A stretch of 64,000 nucleotides of DNA from Mariniblastus sp964414815 (GCA_964414815.1 CAYPXY010000001.1:248001-312000), one strand, 5' to 3'. Positions 53,228 through 60,989 are shown, counted from the first letter of the stretch. Notes: a model not told the origin generated them from the letters alone. Numbers and translations are program-made.

Positions 53228-55261
53228 GTGCCAGCCAACGAACCAAAAATTGATCAGCCGATCGCGGAGTTGTTTCTGCGCGCTGGGGAGATGCCCGCAG
53301 GAGCGTCACTCGTAGCGCCGACAGGCGGGGACGTCTATCCCACGGTCGGGACACTTGCAATTCAGACAGACGTGGACGTCTATCCCACATTGGGTACCAA
53401 TCCGCTCTTTCAGCAACTGAGCGATTTCCTGAACGAGTTCAGCCGCGCTGAGTACTGGAATTCGCTGCTCGATGCGTTGCGAACCGTGCTGATCGGCAAC
53501 GCGTTTTCGGCCGGCCTGATTTTTGTGATGTTCCTGTTCGGATTCATGACCTGGCAGCGGTTGATGTGGGCGGCTGACCGCATCGTCAAACGAGCCAATC
53601 GCGAAGAGTATTTGTCGAGTGAAGGCACCTTGCAGTTAATGGTTGCCAGTTCGCTGGCGTCCTTGTTGTGCTGGTTGCCGTTGTTGATGACCGGAATTGC
53701 ACTTTACGTCACTTCGTCACGATTTGCGACGCCGGATTTTCATGCCTCACTGGGACTAGGATTGATCGCGGTGTTCGTCGTGGGAGCCGGATTTCGTTTG
53801 ATGCAGGAATTCTTCTCGCGCGGCGGACTGTCAGAAGCCATCTACGGTTTCAAGTTCTCCAACGCCCGGTACCTTCTCAACCGAATCGAGATCACCGTCT
53901 TCCTGATGGCACCCTTTGTTTTTCTGTTGGTGTTCGTCAGTCATTTTCAGGAAGCGCACTGGTACGCCTCGGTGGGACGATTGAGTTTCTTTCTGGCCGG
54001 CGCCATTGCGTTTACCCAATTCAACAATCTGTTCTGGCCGTCTTCGCGGCTCTATCAGCGACTGCAGAACGATGAATCGATGGCAGACAGCCGCTTGGTT
54101 CGGCATCGAGTGCCGTTCTACATTCTGGGTGTTACCGCATTCTTTCTGGCGGGTGGTTTGACTCTGGGCGGGTGGCTGGAACATGCCAGTGCGTTCAGCT
54201 TCAATGTCGCATTGACGGTGATTGCGGCGCTGAGTCTGTTTGCAATTCGCACCGTGTTGACCAAACGATCGACGGAATTGATTCGCCGCTATCATTTGAT
54301 CGAAGACTTCGGCCGCTCGTCCGACGATCCAGCGACCGCTCGATCGCAGCGCGTCCAGCAACTTGTTTCTCGCTATTCGGGAACCGCTCATCGCGGACTT
54401 GAGTTTCTGTCGATTACGGTATTCACCGCGATCAGCTATCTTATCTGGCGAAATTGGATTCAGCTTCCGCCGGAACTGTTTCAAATTCAGATCGGCGGAT
54501 TGGCACTTTCAGGGATCGTTGTCGCGGCAAAACTCCTGGCTATCGGGCTAATCACGTACTACTTTGCGAGGGAATTGCCATCGTTGGCGGTCTGGTGTCT
54601 CAGCCACCAAACCAAAATCGAGATTCAAAACCAGGTGCTGGCGACCCGAATGATGAGTGCCGTGTTGGCGTGGCTGGGCGTCTGGGTGGCTAGCCGGACG
54701 CTCGATGTCGAGTTGCCGGTCATCCCCTGGCTGGGAACGTTGCTGACAATCAGTGCTCTATTCGCGGCCCGGCACTGGATCGAAGATGGACTGGCCGGTA
54801 TTCGGCTGTTGTTCGATTCGAGAGTGGTTCCCGGCGATTGCATTGACTTTGAAGGACGGTTTGGACGTGTCACCGAAGTCAACACATTCTCAACCGTGGT
54901 CGAAGACAATCTGGGCACCCGATGCATTATTCCCAATGCCAGAGTGCTGAGTCATACGATCATCAAGACTCGCGATGACGAAGTATTCCCGCTGGTGATC
55001 GACGTTTCGATCCCGAAAAATGCCGACGCCTATCAGGCCCAGGCCATCATGACCACCGTTGCCCAGCGTGATCCCGCTGTCATCAGTGAACCGCCACCAC
55101 ATGTCCGCTTCACTGGGTTCCGGATGAACGATATTCGATTTCAGATCCGGATGCTGGTTTCCTCGGCGGCGGACATTCAGACAACTCGTGAGCGGATTGA
55201 AGAGCAGCTCGCCGTCGAATTCGAACGGCATGAAATCACCGGAACCAGACGCGCCGCGTAG
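53228..55261 (+). CDS. MscS-family mechanosensitive ion channel
   Basis: A 677-residue membrane protein. It has many helices (ALRTVLIGNAFSAGLIFVMF; SLASLLCWLPLLMTGIALYV; FLMAPFVFLLVFVS) followed by the MscS core: pore-lining WLGTLLTISALFAARHWIED, and the beta-domain DSRVVPGDCIDFEGRFGRVT, VNTFSTVVEDNLGTRCIIPN, ARVLSHTIIKTRDD. Length and extra helices resemble large MscK/MscM-type channels. The start GTG at 53228 follows AAGGATGA. The N-terminus contains two nearly equal 15-residue units (DVYPTVGT and DVYPTLGT) from a DNA repeat. The channel releases solutes on hypo-osmotic shock. It converges with mobA, 4 bp apart. Confidence 0.85.
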   Translation: MPANEPKIDQPIAELFLRAGEMPAGASLVAPTGGDVYPTVGTLAIQTDVDVYPTLGTNPLFQQLSDFLNEFSRAEYWNSLLDALRTVLIGNAFSAGLIFVMFLFGFMTWQRLMWAADRIVKRANREEYLSSEGTLQLMVASSLASLLCWLPLLMTGIALYVTSSRFATPDFHASLGLGLIAVFVVGAGFRLMQEFFSRGGLSEAIYGFKFSNARYLLNRIEITVFLMAPFVFLLVFVSHFQEAHWYASVGRLSFFLAGAIAFTQFNNLFWPSSRLYQRLQNDESMADSRLVRHRVPFYILGVTAFFLAGGLTLGGWLEHASAFSFNVALTVIAALSLFAIRTVLTKRSTELIRRYHLIEDFGRSSDDPATARSQRVQQLVSRYSGTAHRGLEFLSITVFTAISYLIWRNWIQLPPELFQIQIGGLALSGIVVAAKLLAIGLITYYFARELPSLAVWCLSHQTKIEIQNQVLATRMMSAVLAWLGVWVASRTLDVELPVIPWLGTLLTISALFAARHWIEDGLAGIRLLFDSRVVPGDCIDFEGRFGRVTEVNTFSTVVEDNLGTRCIIPNARVLSHTIIKTRDDEVFPLVIDVSIPKNADAYQAQAIMTTVAQRDPAVISEPPPHVRFTGFRMNDIRFQIRMLVSSAADIQTTRERIEEQLAVEFERHEITGTRRAA

Positions 55262-55265
55262 GCCA

Positions 55266-55901
55266 TCAATTTGCTCGGGGCATCTCCAACAACAATCGGT
55301 ATTCTTCCGGAGTATTCACATTGATAAGCGAATCCAATCGAGGGTCGACATGACGTAGCTCCTCCACATCAATAAACTTCGTTCTCAGCGATCCCGCAAA
55401 ATCTCGTACTCGAAACTGATTCGCTGAAATTCTTGATTCGATCAGGGCATGAACATCCGTTCGGTAAATGGCAGTCATCCCATAAACATTCAACTCGGAT
55501 CGCGGAACAACCGCCTGGAACGAACCGATCTGACTCACGAGAAAGCGGGCGACATCCGCCCGAACCAGAGGCGCATCACAGGAGGTCACAAACGCAAACT
55601 CAACCAACGGCTCAAGCAACGCCAACCCGTTCCGAATGCCTTCGAGCGGGCCGCAATCGGGTTGTTGATCCTCCACAAATGCGACGGAATCCAAATTGTC
55701 AGGAAAATTTTCAGGCTGTTTTCCAGCAACGACGATGGGAATCTGCAGGGGTTGAAACCGGTGAATCAAGGTTTCCAGAAAGGTCCGCCCCTCGAATTTC
55801 AGCATCACTTTGTCCGCCCCGAAGCGAGAACTTCTTCCACCTGCTAGAATTACAAGACCAAATTTTGGGTCTGGTATTTGCTTGTTCACTTCCAAGGACA
55901 T
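55266..55901 (-). CDS. mobA: Molybdenum cofactor guanylyltransferase
   Basis: A 211-residue enzyme that joins GMP to molybdopterin to make the MGD cofactor of formate dehydrogenase and related enzymes. Signs: FGLVILAGGRSSRFGADKVM (GTP-binding GG-x-S-R-x-G-x-D-K), IPIVVAGKQPENFPDN, DQQPDCGPLEGIRNGLALLE and FAFVTSCDAPLVRADV (metal-binding CDAP), with INVNTPEEY at the end. The start region overlaps upstream sequences of the FhcC gene, which is divergent. With fdhD at 49 kb it supplies the pathway for molybdopterin enzymes. Confidence 0.9.
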   Translation of the reverse strand: MSLEVNKQIPDPKFGLVILAGGRSSRFGADKVMLKFEGRTFLETLIHRFQPLQIPIVVAGKQPENFPDNLDSVAFVEDQQPDCGPLEGIRNGLALLEPLVEFAFVTSCDAPLVRADVARFLVSQIGSFQAVVPRSELNVYGMTAIYRTDVHALIESRISANQFRVRDFAGSLRTKFIDVEELRHVDPRLDSLINVNTPEEYRLLLEMPRAN

Positions 55902-55970
55902 GATTGGGCCTTTCGATTTTATTCATTTTCCCACCGCAAACTCTTGCCGCTGCCATTGCCGGCCCAACCT

Positions 55971-56822
55971 ATGATTGTCCAGCTAGAGCCAATCCAATCC
56001 ATGCATTTACCGGTCGAAGTCGAAGGCATTACTCCCGACCGGCTTTTTGGATTGACCGAACTTAAAATTGCTAAACTGCCGATCTGGGTCGGGCGAAATC
56101 AGGTTGAACTGGCGGAGCAATTCAAAGTCTCAATCCGGCCCAGTGACGGCCTCACCCTTGCTTGGTCGGGTGACCTAAGCCATGTCCACTGGATGGGGGC
56201 CGGTATGGCCGATGGCGAAATGATCATCGACGGAAATGCCGGGCGACATCTGGGCAGTCAGATGACCGGCGGAACCATCATGGTCAACGGCTCGGTCTCC
56301 GATCATGCCGGTGCCGAGATGCGTGGTGGGATCATCAAAATTTCCTCAAACGCCGGGAACAACCTGGGAGGTATTTATCCAGGTTCCCGGAGCGGGATGA
56401 ATCGCGGAGAAATTCTGGTGTCAGGCAATGTTGGCGACGGAGCAGGACAGGGGCTTCGGCGTGGCTTAATTGCAATTCAGGGCGCGACCGGAAAACTGAC
56501 TGGTTGGAATATGTTGGCCGGAACCGTGGTGGTATTCGGCAAGTGCGGTAGTGACTGTGGCCTGGGAATGAAGCGAGGTACCATCATTCAGGTAAGTGCC
56601 GATCAGGAACCGCTGCTACCCATTTTTCTGAAATCGGGGCGTTACGATGGTTACTGGCTGCGGTTGCTCAGTCAACGGCTATCGGCCCATTCGGCCAACT
56701 CCAACTCATGGGGCGAGAGCCTGCACCCACTCAGCCAACCCTTCACCCTCTTCCACGGCGACATACTCAGTGGCGGTCGGGGCGAGGTGTTGGTTGCCGA
56801 ATGTGGCGATTCGTCCGCGTAA
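55971..56822 (+). CDS. fhcC: Formylmethanofuran dehydrogenase subunit C
   Basis: About 283 residues from the ATG at 55971 (frame open to 55878). The protein is a right-handed beta-helix of repeated GG-x-I units: GRHLGSQMTGGTIMVNGSVS, AGAEMRGGIIKISSNAGNNL, GEILVSGNVGDGAGQGLRRG and NMLAGTVVVFGKCGSDCGLG. This is the FwdC/FhcC fold, related to the C-terminal part of glutamate synthase. In planctomycetes and methylotrophs FhcC belongs to the formyltransferase/hydrolase complex that releases formate from formyl-methanofuran analogues. It has no neighbours of that complex here, but fdhD and mobA nearby fit formate metabolism. The gene ends 6 bp before the tRNA-Lys remnant. Confidence 0.88.
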   Translation: MIVQLEPIQSMHLPVEVEGITPDRLFGLTELKIAKLPIWVGRNQVELAEQFKVSIRPSDGLTLAWSGDLSHVHWMGAGMADGEMIIDGNAGRHLGSQMTGGTIMVNGSVSDHAGAEMRGGIIKISSNAGNNLGGIYPGSRSGMNRGEILVSGNVGDGAGQGLRRGLIAIQGATGKLTGWNMLAGTVVVFGKCGSDCGLGMKRGTIIQVSADQEPLLPIFLKSGRYDGYWLRLLSQRLSAHSANSNSWGESLHPLSQPFTLFHGDILSGGRGEVLVAECGDSSA

Positions 56823-56827
56823 TTAAG

Positions 56828-56874
56828 TGAGAATGCTGGGGCTCGAACCCAGGACCTACGGATTAAAAGTCCAT
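56828..56874 (-). pseudogene. 3' half of a tRNA-Lys(TTT): attachment site of an integrated element
   Basis: Read on the minus strand this contains the anticodon arm (ATGGA-CTTTTAA-TCCGT, anticodon TTT), variable loop AGGTC, T arm CTGGG-TTCGAGC-CCCAG, the 3' acceptor strand CATTCTC and discriminator A. To the 5' side (56875 onward) there is no D arm and no GAGAATG acceptor strand. So only the 3' half is present, as left behind when an integrase inserts into a tRNA gene. A functional tRNA-Lys should be rebuilt at the other end of the element, beyond 64000. Confidence 0.8.
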
Positions 56875-56976
56875 CGAAGCCACCAAAGCACTGTACATAC
56901 GTACAGGATTTAAACGTAAAACCCACCTGTAAACCAAAGAATTTGAATGTCCTGTCTTTGGCAAAATGGCGTTTTT

Positions 56977-57342
56977 TCAAGTTTGTTTACCAGTGTGTTT
57001 ACCAGTTGAAATTCGATAGCACTGAGTGAAAAGACAGTCCATCGGTGTGAGTTCGGCGGTCTTCAGGTCTACCTTCCCTATCGTGCGGATGATGATTCCG
57101 AGTTCATCGATCTGCATCGGGCGATGGGCTGAAATGATCTCACGACGCTGCTGTTCAGATGGTAAATTCAGCTTGCCGTAACGATTCAGCATCCGCAGTA
57201 CGCTTGGCCACGAAGACCGCCAGATCGGATCATTCGTCGGATCGGCAATAATCCGAACCACTTCGTCAAATTGAATCTCTTCGAACTCGACGGTGCCGAC
57301 GGTGTCGATGAAGGTTGGGCAGAATAAGTGAACACGTCGCAT
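56977..57342 (-). CDS. Hypothetical protein of the integrated element
   Basis: A 121-residue protein (MRRVHLFCPTFIDTVGTVEF) with helices from SEQQRREIISAHRPMQIDEL onward. No family is recognised. It is the element gene closest to the attachment site and is the last of a minus-strand group (58444 to 56977) with gaps of 16 bp or less, so the group is probably one transcript. It does not look like an integrase. Confidence 0.5.
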   Translation of the reverse strand: MRRVHLFCPTFIDTVGTVEFEEIQFDEVVRIIADPTNDPIWRSSWPSVLRMLNRYGKLNLPSEQQRREIISAHRPMQIDELGIIIRTIGKVDLKTAELTPMDCLFTQCYRISTGKHTGKQT

Positions 57343-57358
57343 CCGTTCAGTCCTTGGT

Positions 57359-57595
57359 TTAGTCAGTAATTTCCCGATTGTTCTTCACACGCTCACGAGC
57401 AATTTCGTACATGAAGGCCCGAAGGCGTTCCAGTGCGTCGTAGGCTTCGCGTGCTTCAGTTTGCCCGGCAAGATCGCGTTCGTCCAGTCGCTCTCGGACG
57501 CGGTGTACCAACGCAATGGCGTCAAGTACGTCATCGCCACCGACGACGTGCTTGCGAATCAAAACATTTTGTCTTCCGCGAGTTCCTTTGGCCAT
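57359..57595 (-). CDS. Small hypothetical protein of the integrated element
   Basis: A 78-residue helical protein (MAKGTRGRQNVLIRKHVVGG, then DALERLRAFMYEIARERVKN). Its stop lies 16 bp from the next gene, and its start abuts the stop of the gene before it (57596). No recognised domain. Its tight packing supports translation. Confidence 0.5.
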   Translation of the reverse strand: MAKGTRGRQNVLIRKHVVGGDDVLDAIALVHRVRERLDERDLAGQTEAREAYDALERLRAFMYEIARERVKNNREITD

Positions 57596-58444
57596 TCAAA
57601 CGTCCGGTGGTAGGTCTTCTGCTTGAAATCTCTTAAACTCACGAACGAATTTACGATTCGATACACTCTGGGCCAAGCCTTGATGCTCGATTGCTGAAGC
57701 GTATTCTTTCACCAGCCAATAACTGGGGTTGTCTATGTCGTCATCGAGTCGTTCGGGGTCGCCGTCGCACTCAATGTAAGCTTTAATGGCTTCCGATGGA
57801 ACTGTTCGCGACATCCAAGCTTCGTTTTTCTCTTTGTCTTGCTTTGCGAGTTCGACTTTGTCTTTGTCGATTTGTACTTTCTCTGCAACAATCGCGTCCC
57901 ATTCGTGCTGCGTTACAATCCACAGCATGTTTGAGGTCCCGTTGAACCAACCGTCAGCAGGACGACTTTCCCAAATTTTACGAACCGTAGTCGCATTCGA
58001 ATCGATTCCCTCCACTTCGGATAGGTGATCGCAGTCAACTCCGCAAAACGAATCTCCTTTGTACTCAGGAGGAAAAGCTGGTCTTAACGCATTGCCCCAC
58101 GCGGGAGCAAGCTCCAGAACAAACACCCCTTCTTTCTTGAATCTCTCAAAGTTCTCAGCTTGCTTGGCTTGTTTTTCCTCTGCAACGTGTAGTGCAGATT
58201 CGGAAATCTTTCGATCAATCCAATCCCAGTATTCTCGATTCAGCACCAACTCTGATCCGTACAATCGAAAATCAGTTGGAGATAGTCCCTGTTTTCGAAT
58301 GATTGAACAAAGATTGTCAGGTGGCTCGCGATGTGTGATTTCAGGCAGGTAGTATCGAAATCTATTCCCGTCTGGTTTGGAAATCAAAAGAGATGCGCCT
58401 TCGGCTTCCAGGGTAACACCTGATTTGGTAGTGATCTTGTTCAT
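57596..58444 (-). CDS. Hypothetical protein of the integrated element
   Basis: A 282-residue protein starting MNKITTKSGVTLEAEGASLL, with a first beta-rich part (KPDGNRFRYYLPEITHREPP) and a second part with paired motifs (ALRPAFPPEYKGDSFCGVDC). The charged coil ADKVQIDKDKVELAKQDKEK-like stretch near residues 190-205 follows. No family recognised. An unusual leader with three hairpins stands in front (58449-58519), with AAAGGATTG as ribosome site. It opens the minus-strand group down to 56977. Confidence 0.55.
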   Translation of the reverse strand: MNKITTKSGVTLEAEGASLLISKPDGNRFRYYLPEITHREPPDNLCSIIRKQGLSPTDFRLYGSELVLNREYWDWIDRKISESALHVAEEKQAKQAENFERFKKEGVFVLELAPAWGNALRPAFPPEYKGDSFCGVDCDHLSEVEGIDSNATTVRKIWESRPADGWFNGTSNMLWIVTQHEWDAIVAEKVQIDKDKVELAKQDKEKNEAWMSRTVPSEAIKAYIECDGDPERLDDDIDNPSYWLVKEYASAIEHQGLAQSVSNRKFVREFKRFQAEDLPPDV

Positions 58445-58448
58445 TTTT

Positions 58449-58519
58449 CAATCCTTTCCAGCTCATGCGAGCTGGAACTTCCCGACTGCCCCAGTCGGCG
58501 GGTTGGAGCTTCGCACTCC
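58449..58519 (-). promoter_or_regulatory. Hairpin-rich 5' leader (possible cis-regulatory RNA)
   Basis: On the minus strand three consecutive hairpins precede the start codon: GGAG/CTCC (58505-58519), CCGACTG-GGG-CAGTCGG (58482-58498) and CCAGCTC-GCAT-GAGCTGG (58458-58475), followed directly by the ribosome site AAAGGATTG (58449-58457) and the ATG at 58444. The last two stems are perfect. The spacing puts the third stem against the ribosome site, so folding could govern translation. No known riboswitch class is recognised. Confidence 0.45.
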
Positions 58520-58554
58520 GTCGATAGTTATTGTAGTCGATTTTTGAATGTGGG

Positions 58555-58582
58555 AAAAGAAGCCGCCGAAATGGACGGCTTC
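58555..58582 (-). terminator. Rho-independent terminator after the DUF932 gene
   Basis: On the minus strand GAAGCCG (58582-58576) and CGGCTTC (58565-58559) form a 7-bp stem with a 10-base loop, followed by TTTT. It lies 15 bp behind the DUF932 stop and upstream of the hairpin leader. Confidence 0.7.
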
Positions 58583-58596
58583 CTAAAATGATCTGC

Positions 58597-59316
58597 CTAC
58601 GACGTCAGCCCGATATGAGCGTCTAACAGCCCGTGCAGGCGTTGCGACTTCTTGTGAGTCTGTATCAACGATCCTGCCTTGTAGACGTCTGTAAATGCGT
58701 TGAACAGGCTCCATGCCGTTCGTTCGCGGAACTCCGGATGATTCGGCGACCGCCATTGCTTGAGAACCGCTGGAACGTCCGATGCCACCACAGCCTGTAC
58801 GTCGATGGCCTTGACGATCAGATCGTGAGCTTCGACCGTCGATAGTTCTCGATTGCGGTAGGCGTCGAATCGACGATCCTGCAACCGTCGATAGTCAGTC
58901 AGCCCGTGAAAGGCACTGGCGACTACTCGTGGAAGATCGCGGACGATAAACCGCGTGTGTTTACGGGCGATCTTGACGTCCCCTGAAAAGGAAAGGTTGT
59001 CACAAACGAATATCTTCGATCCGAGTGCCAGAGCCGCCGGAAACGTCTTGTCGTGTGAATTGCGGATACCGATGACCAATCCGTGATCGTTCGCGCTCTG
59101 CAGTTCCAGCAGCCCGAAATAGCGGTTTCCGTTGTGTGACAGGGCGTGGGCTTCGCTGGCCACGTTCCAGCCCGAATTCTCAATCAAGCTACAAACACGA
59201 TCAAGTAGGGTGTTGTGGGCGATTGGGTGGTGAGTGGCCGTCGCCGCTGGTGTAGCGGTAGATGCCAATGACTCGCGTGAAACTGCGTTTGCGCCGCAAT
59301 GAAGAATTAGACTCAT
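58597..59316 (-). CDS. DUF932-type phage/plasmid protein
   Basis: About 239 residues from the ATG at 59316, which sits 7 bp behind GGGAG; the frame runs 20 codons further up. Matching DUF932 signs: LLDRVCSLIENSGWNVASEA, RYFGLLELQSANDHGLVIGI, RNSHDKTFPAALALGSKIFV, CDNLSFSGDVKIARKHTRF and the end TAWSLFNAFTDVYKAG. DUF932 proteins occur on phages and mobile elements and seem connected with DNA metabolism; the function is unknown. It has its own terminator and so is transcribed separately from the genes to its left. Confidence 0.75.
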   Translation of the reverse strand: MSLILHCGANAVSRESLASTATPAATATHHPIAHNTLLDRVCSLIENSGWNVASEAHALSHNGNRYFGLLELQSANDHGLVIGIRNSHDKTFPAALALGSKIFVCDNLSFSGDVKIARKHTRFIVRDLPRVVASAFHGLTDYRRLQDRRFDAYRNRELSTVEAHDLIVKAIDVQAVVASDVPAVLKQWRSPNHPEFRERTAWSLFNAFTDVYKAGSLIQTHKKSQRLHGLLDAHIGLTS

Positions 59317-59648
59317 GGTTAAGCTCCCGATAAAAGTGGTTGCGTGATTGCCGTTGAATAGGGTATTCGTCGGCATGAATGAACTCTTGGATTTAATCTT
59401 TCCAAAAGCATCATTTAAATGATACTCAATCGGCCAGGTGCGTCAATCCCATGAAACCGGAATTCCAGAAATTGCCTGTTCTCAAATTGAGAAACTCCGT
59501 GTTTTGCCGCTCCAAACCCACTTTGTGCGCCTACCACGTTAGGCGCGGGGCCTGTCAGTAATCAGTATTCTTCAGGCCGCTGGAAGCCGGTAAATTGGTG
59601 GCTTAGGAAATCCACCACCGGCCAGGTTGGCCAATTAGAATTGATTGA
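59317..59648. other. Divergent control region with 14-bp palindrome
   Basis: Between the DUF932 gene (minus) and the XRE regulator (plus). It contains the perfect palindrome ATCATTTAAATGAT at 59410-59423, a likely operator or overlapping promoter element on the DUF932 side. The remainder has no gene. The XRE start at 59649 lacks a clear ribosome site. Confidence 0.5.
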
Positions 59649-59918
59649 ATGTCACCAGCTCCAAAAGACCCTGATTTAACTGAGTATTCCGGTCGTTTCG
59701 CGAAACGATTGCGGGAGTTGCGTATCGAAGCTGAGCTGACAGTTGAAGAAGTCATCGAAAGGATCGCAAAGTACAATCATTCAACTCGCAAGTCGCCAAC
59801 ACTATCTGCCTACTACCGCTGGGAAGACGGGACGAACGCTCCCCATCTTGATTTGTTTCCAGCTATCGCGCGAGCAATCGGGGCCAAAAAACCTATCGAT
59901 TTGCTGCCTGAAAAGTAA
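59649..59918 (+). CDS. XRE-family helix-turn-helix regulator
   Basis: An 89-residue protein. FAKRLRELRIEAELTVEEVI and ERIAKYNHSTRKSPTLSAYY, then RWEDGTNAPHLDLFPAIARA, form a Cro/CI-type HTH domain with the usual xWExGxxxP recognition pattern. It has no dimerisation domain and is of Cro size. It probably controls the element, for example through the repeated TTGCATAAnTTCGCGA motifs just downstream (59929-59970) or the palindrome upstream. Confidence 0.75.
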   Translation: MSPAPKDPDLTEYSGRFAKRLRELRIEAELTVEEVIERIAKYNHSTRKSPTLSAYYRWEDGTNAPHLDLFPAIARAIGAKKPIDLLPEK

Positions 59919-59928
59919 TCTCTTCTTT

Positions 59929-59982
59929 TTTGCATAATTTCGCGACTTAACCTATTGCATAAATTCGCGAATGTGCGATACT
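59929..59982 (+). promoter_or_regulatory. Promoter with repeated TTCGCGA operator motifs
   Basis: TTTGCATAATTTCGCGA (59929-59945) and TTGCATAAATTCGCGA (59955-59970) are near-identical direct repeats 25-26 bp apart. The second TTGCAT (59955-59960) and GATACT (59977-59982), with a 16-bp spacer, form a plausible -35/-10 pair; the TTCGCGA motif falls in the spacer, where a repressor would block polymerase. Likely regulator: the XRE protein encoded just upstream. Confidence 0.5.
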
Positions 59983-60019
59983 CGTTATCGTCACGGTGAC
60001 TTTTGAAATTACGAATTCG

Positions 60020-60075
60020 GCCTAGGCCATATCAGAACCACCGTGACAAGTGATCTGAATGGCTTAGGCTTTTTT
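60020..60075 (+). terminator. Terminator-like stem-loop
   Basis: GCCTAGGCCATATCAGA (60020-60036) pairs with TCTGAATGGCTTAGGC (60054-60069) with one bulge and one mismatch, followed by a run of seven T (60069-60075). Because it lies only about 30-85 bp behind the promoter at 59955-59982, it would make a transcript of roughly 85 nt or attenuate the gene at 60160. Confidence 0.6.
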
Positions 60076-60159
60076 CGTGTCTGGGGCGAACGGATTTTCG
60101 GGTACGAAAAAGTTTTTCAGAAAAAAAATAGCATCCATAAAAATGCAGGAGATTACGGA

Positions 60160-60639
60160 ATGATTCAGGAACCTAATGTGACAATGTTCAACGAAGTTGA
60201 CACTCGAATTCCACGGTTAGACTTAGCTCGAAAGGGGAAACCAATGAACAAACGACAACGAAAAATCTGGAATCGATTGAAGAAACACGGCTGGAAGCAG
60301 GTAGACGACGAGACGCTTGCGATGGGCAAGCTAACGTTCGCATTTGTGGACAAATCAGCCATTGAGGGCGGTGCAATTCTGAGTCACTATGTGTCGCCGT
60401 ACAGGCCCGGCGTGGATGATTTCGATGACGAAGAACAGCCCGACTTGGTGGGCTACTACGACATCTGGATCAACCATCCAAGGCCAGTGAGATGCGTGCT
60501 GGGAGATATGAAAATCTCTACGGTTTTGTCGCAGATTTCCGCATCTGTGATCGATGCGATTTGCAGAACTCCAAGAAGTCAATCGGCTCAAGCAGCAAGC
60601 TGTAAGCCGGGAGGCAGAGCGATTCAGCAAATCGCCTGA
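60160..60639 (+). CDS. Hypothetical protein with possibly exchanged C-terminus
   Basis: A 159-residue protein from the ATG at 60160, behind AGGAG; the frame runs open back to 60043 but that stretch is the terminator hairpin. The middle (RQRKIWNRLKKHGWKQVDDE; PDLVGYYDIWINHPRPVRCV) looks like a genuine small protein. From LGDMKISTV on, the last 45 residues overlap the opposite-strand HTH gene and look non-native (TPRSQSAQAASCKPGG). A 17-bp inverted repeat (60508-60524/60639-60655) marks exactly this switch point. Confidence 0.5.
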   Translation: MIQEPNVTMFNEVDTRIPRLDLARKGKPMNKRQRKIWNRLKKHGWKQVDDETLAMGKLTFAFVDKSAIEGGAILSHYVSPYRPGVDDFDDEEQPDLVGYYDIWINHPRPVRCVLGDMKISTVLSQISASVIDAICRTPRSQSAQAASCKPGGRAIQQIA

Positions 60640-60655
60640 CCGTAGAGATTTTCAT
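60508..60655. repeat. 17-bp inverted repeat inside two converging genes
   Basis: ATGAAAATCTCTACGGT (60508-60524) and its exact complement (60639-60655) enclose 114 bp. With flanking bases the match is 21 of 23. Both copies are read in the same frame as DMKISTV, one in each of the two converging genes. Inversion of the segment would exchange the C-termini of the two products. Confidence 0.8.
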
Positions 60656-60850
60656 GTCGCCTTCCGGGCGGAGATAGCTGCCCATTGTCGTCTTGCTGCA
60701 TTTCATCAATCTAGCAAGCTCAGACGGGTAAATTTTTTTTTTGTCATTCATTGCGTAGGTGACATTAAGAATGACTCTCTCTTTGAGCGGATCGAGAGGA
60801 AATTCAGCGGGTTTAGCTTTGGGTTTCGGTTTGTTTTTTTTCTTTGCCAT
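60518..60850 (-). CDS. HTH regulator of the integrated element
   Basis: A 110-residue protein. A Lys/Pro-rich start (MAKKKNKPKPKAKPAEFPLD) precedes an XRE-like DNA-binding part: YPSELARLMKCSKTTMGSYL, RPEGDMKISTVRRFAESLCL and PAYSLLLEPIDFLEFCK. The helix order is coherent through the DMKISTV repeat, so this gene is complete. It is transcribed towards the + strand gene at 60160. Upstream (60877-60943) AGTGT/ACACT half-sites recur around ATAACACTAAC and TATCAGTG, likely its operator. Confidence 0.7.
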   Translation of the reverse strand: MAKKKNKPKPKAKPAEFPLDPLKERVILNVTYAMNDKKKIYPSELARLMKCSKTTMGSYLRPEGDMKISTVRRFAESLCLPAYSLLLEPIDFLEFCKSHRSQMRKSATKP

Positions 60851-60989
60851 CTTGGCACCTTAAAAAAGCTGGTGTTGTCAGTGTATCACTTCAATAACAC
60901 TAACTGGCCGAGCTGAATTAGTCAATATTATCAGTGTTTTAACAGTTTTTTCGGGATTTTCGAAAGAAAGTTCCAATAGGGTCACGGTC

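Noticed and set aside
56828..56905. Complete tRNA-Lys gene
   Set aside because: The D arm and 5' acceptor strand cannot be found; only the part from the anticodon arm to the 3' end is present.
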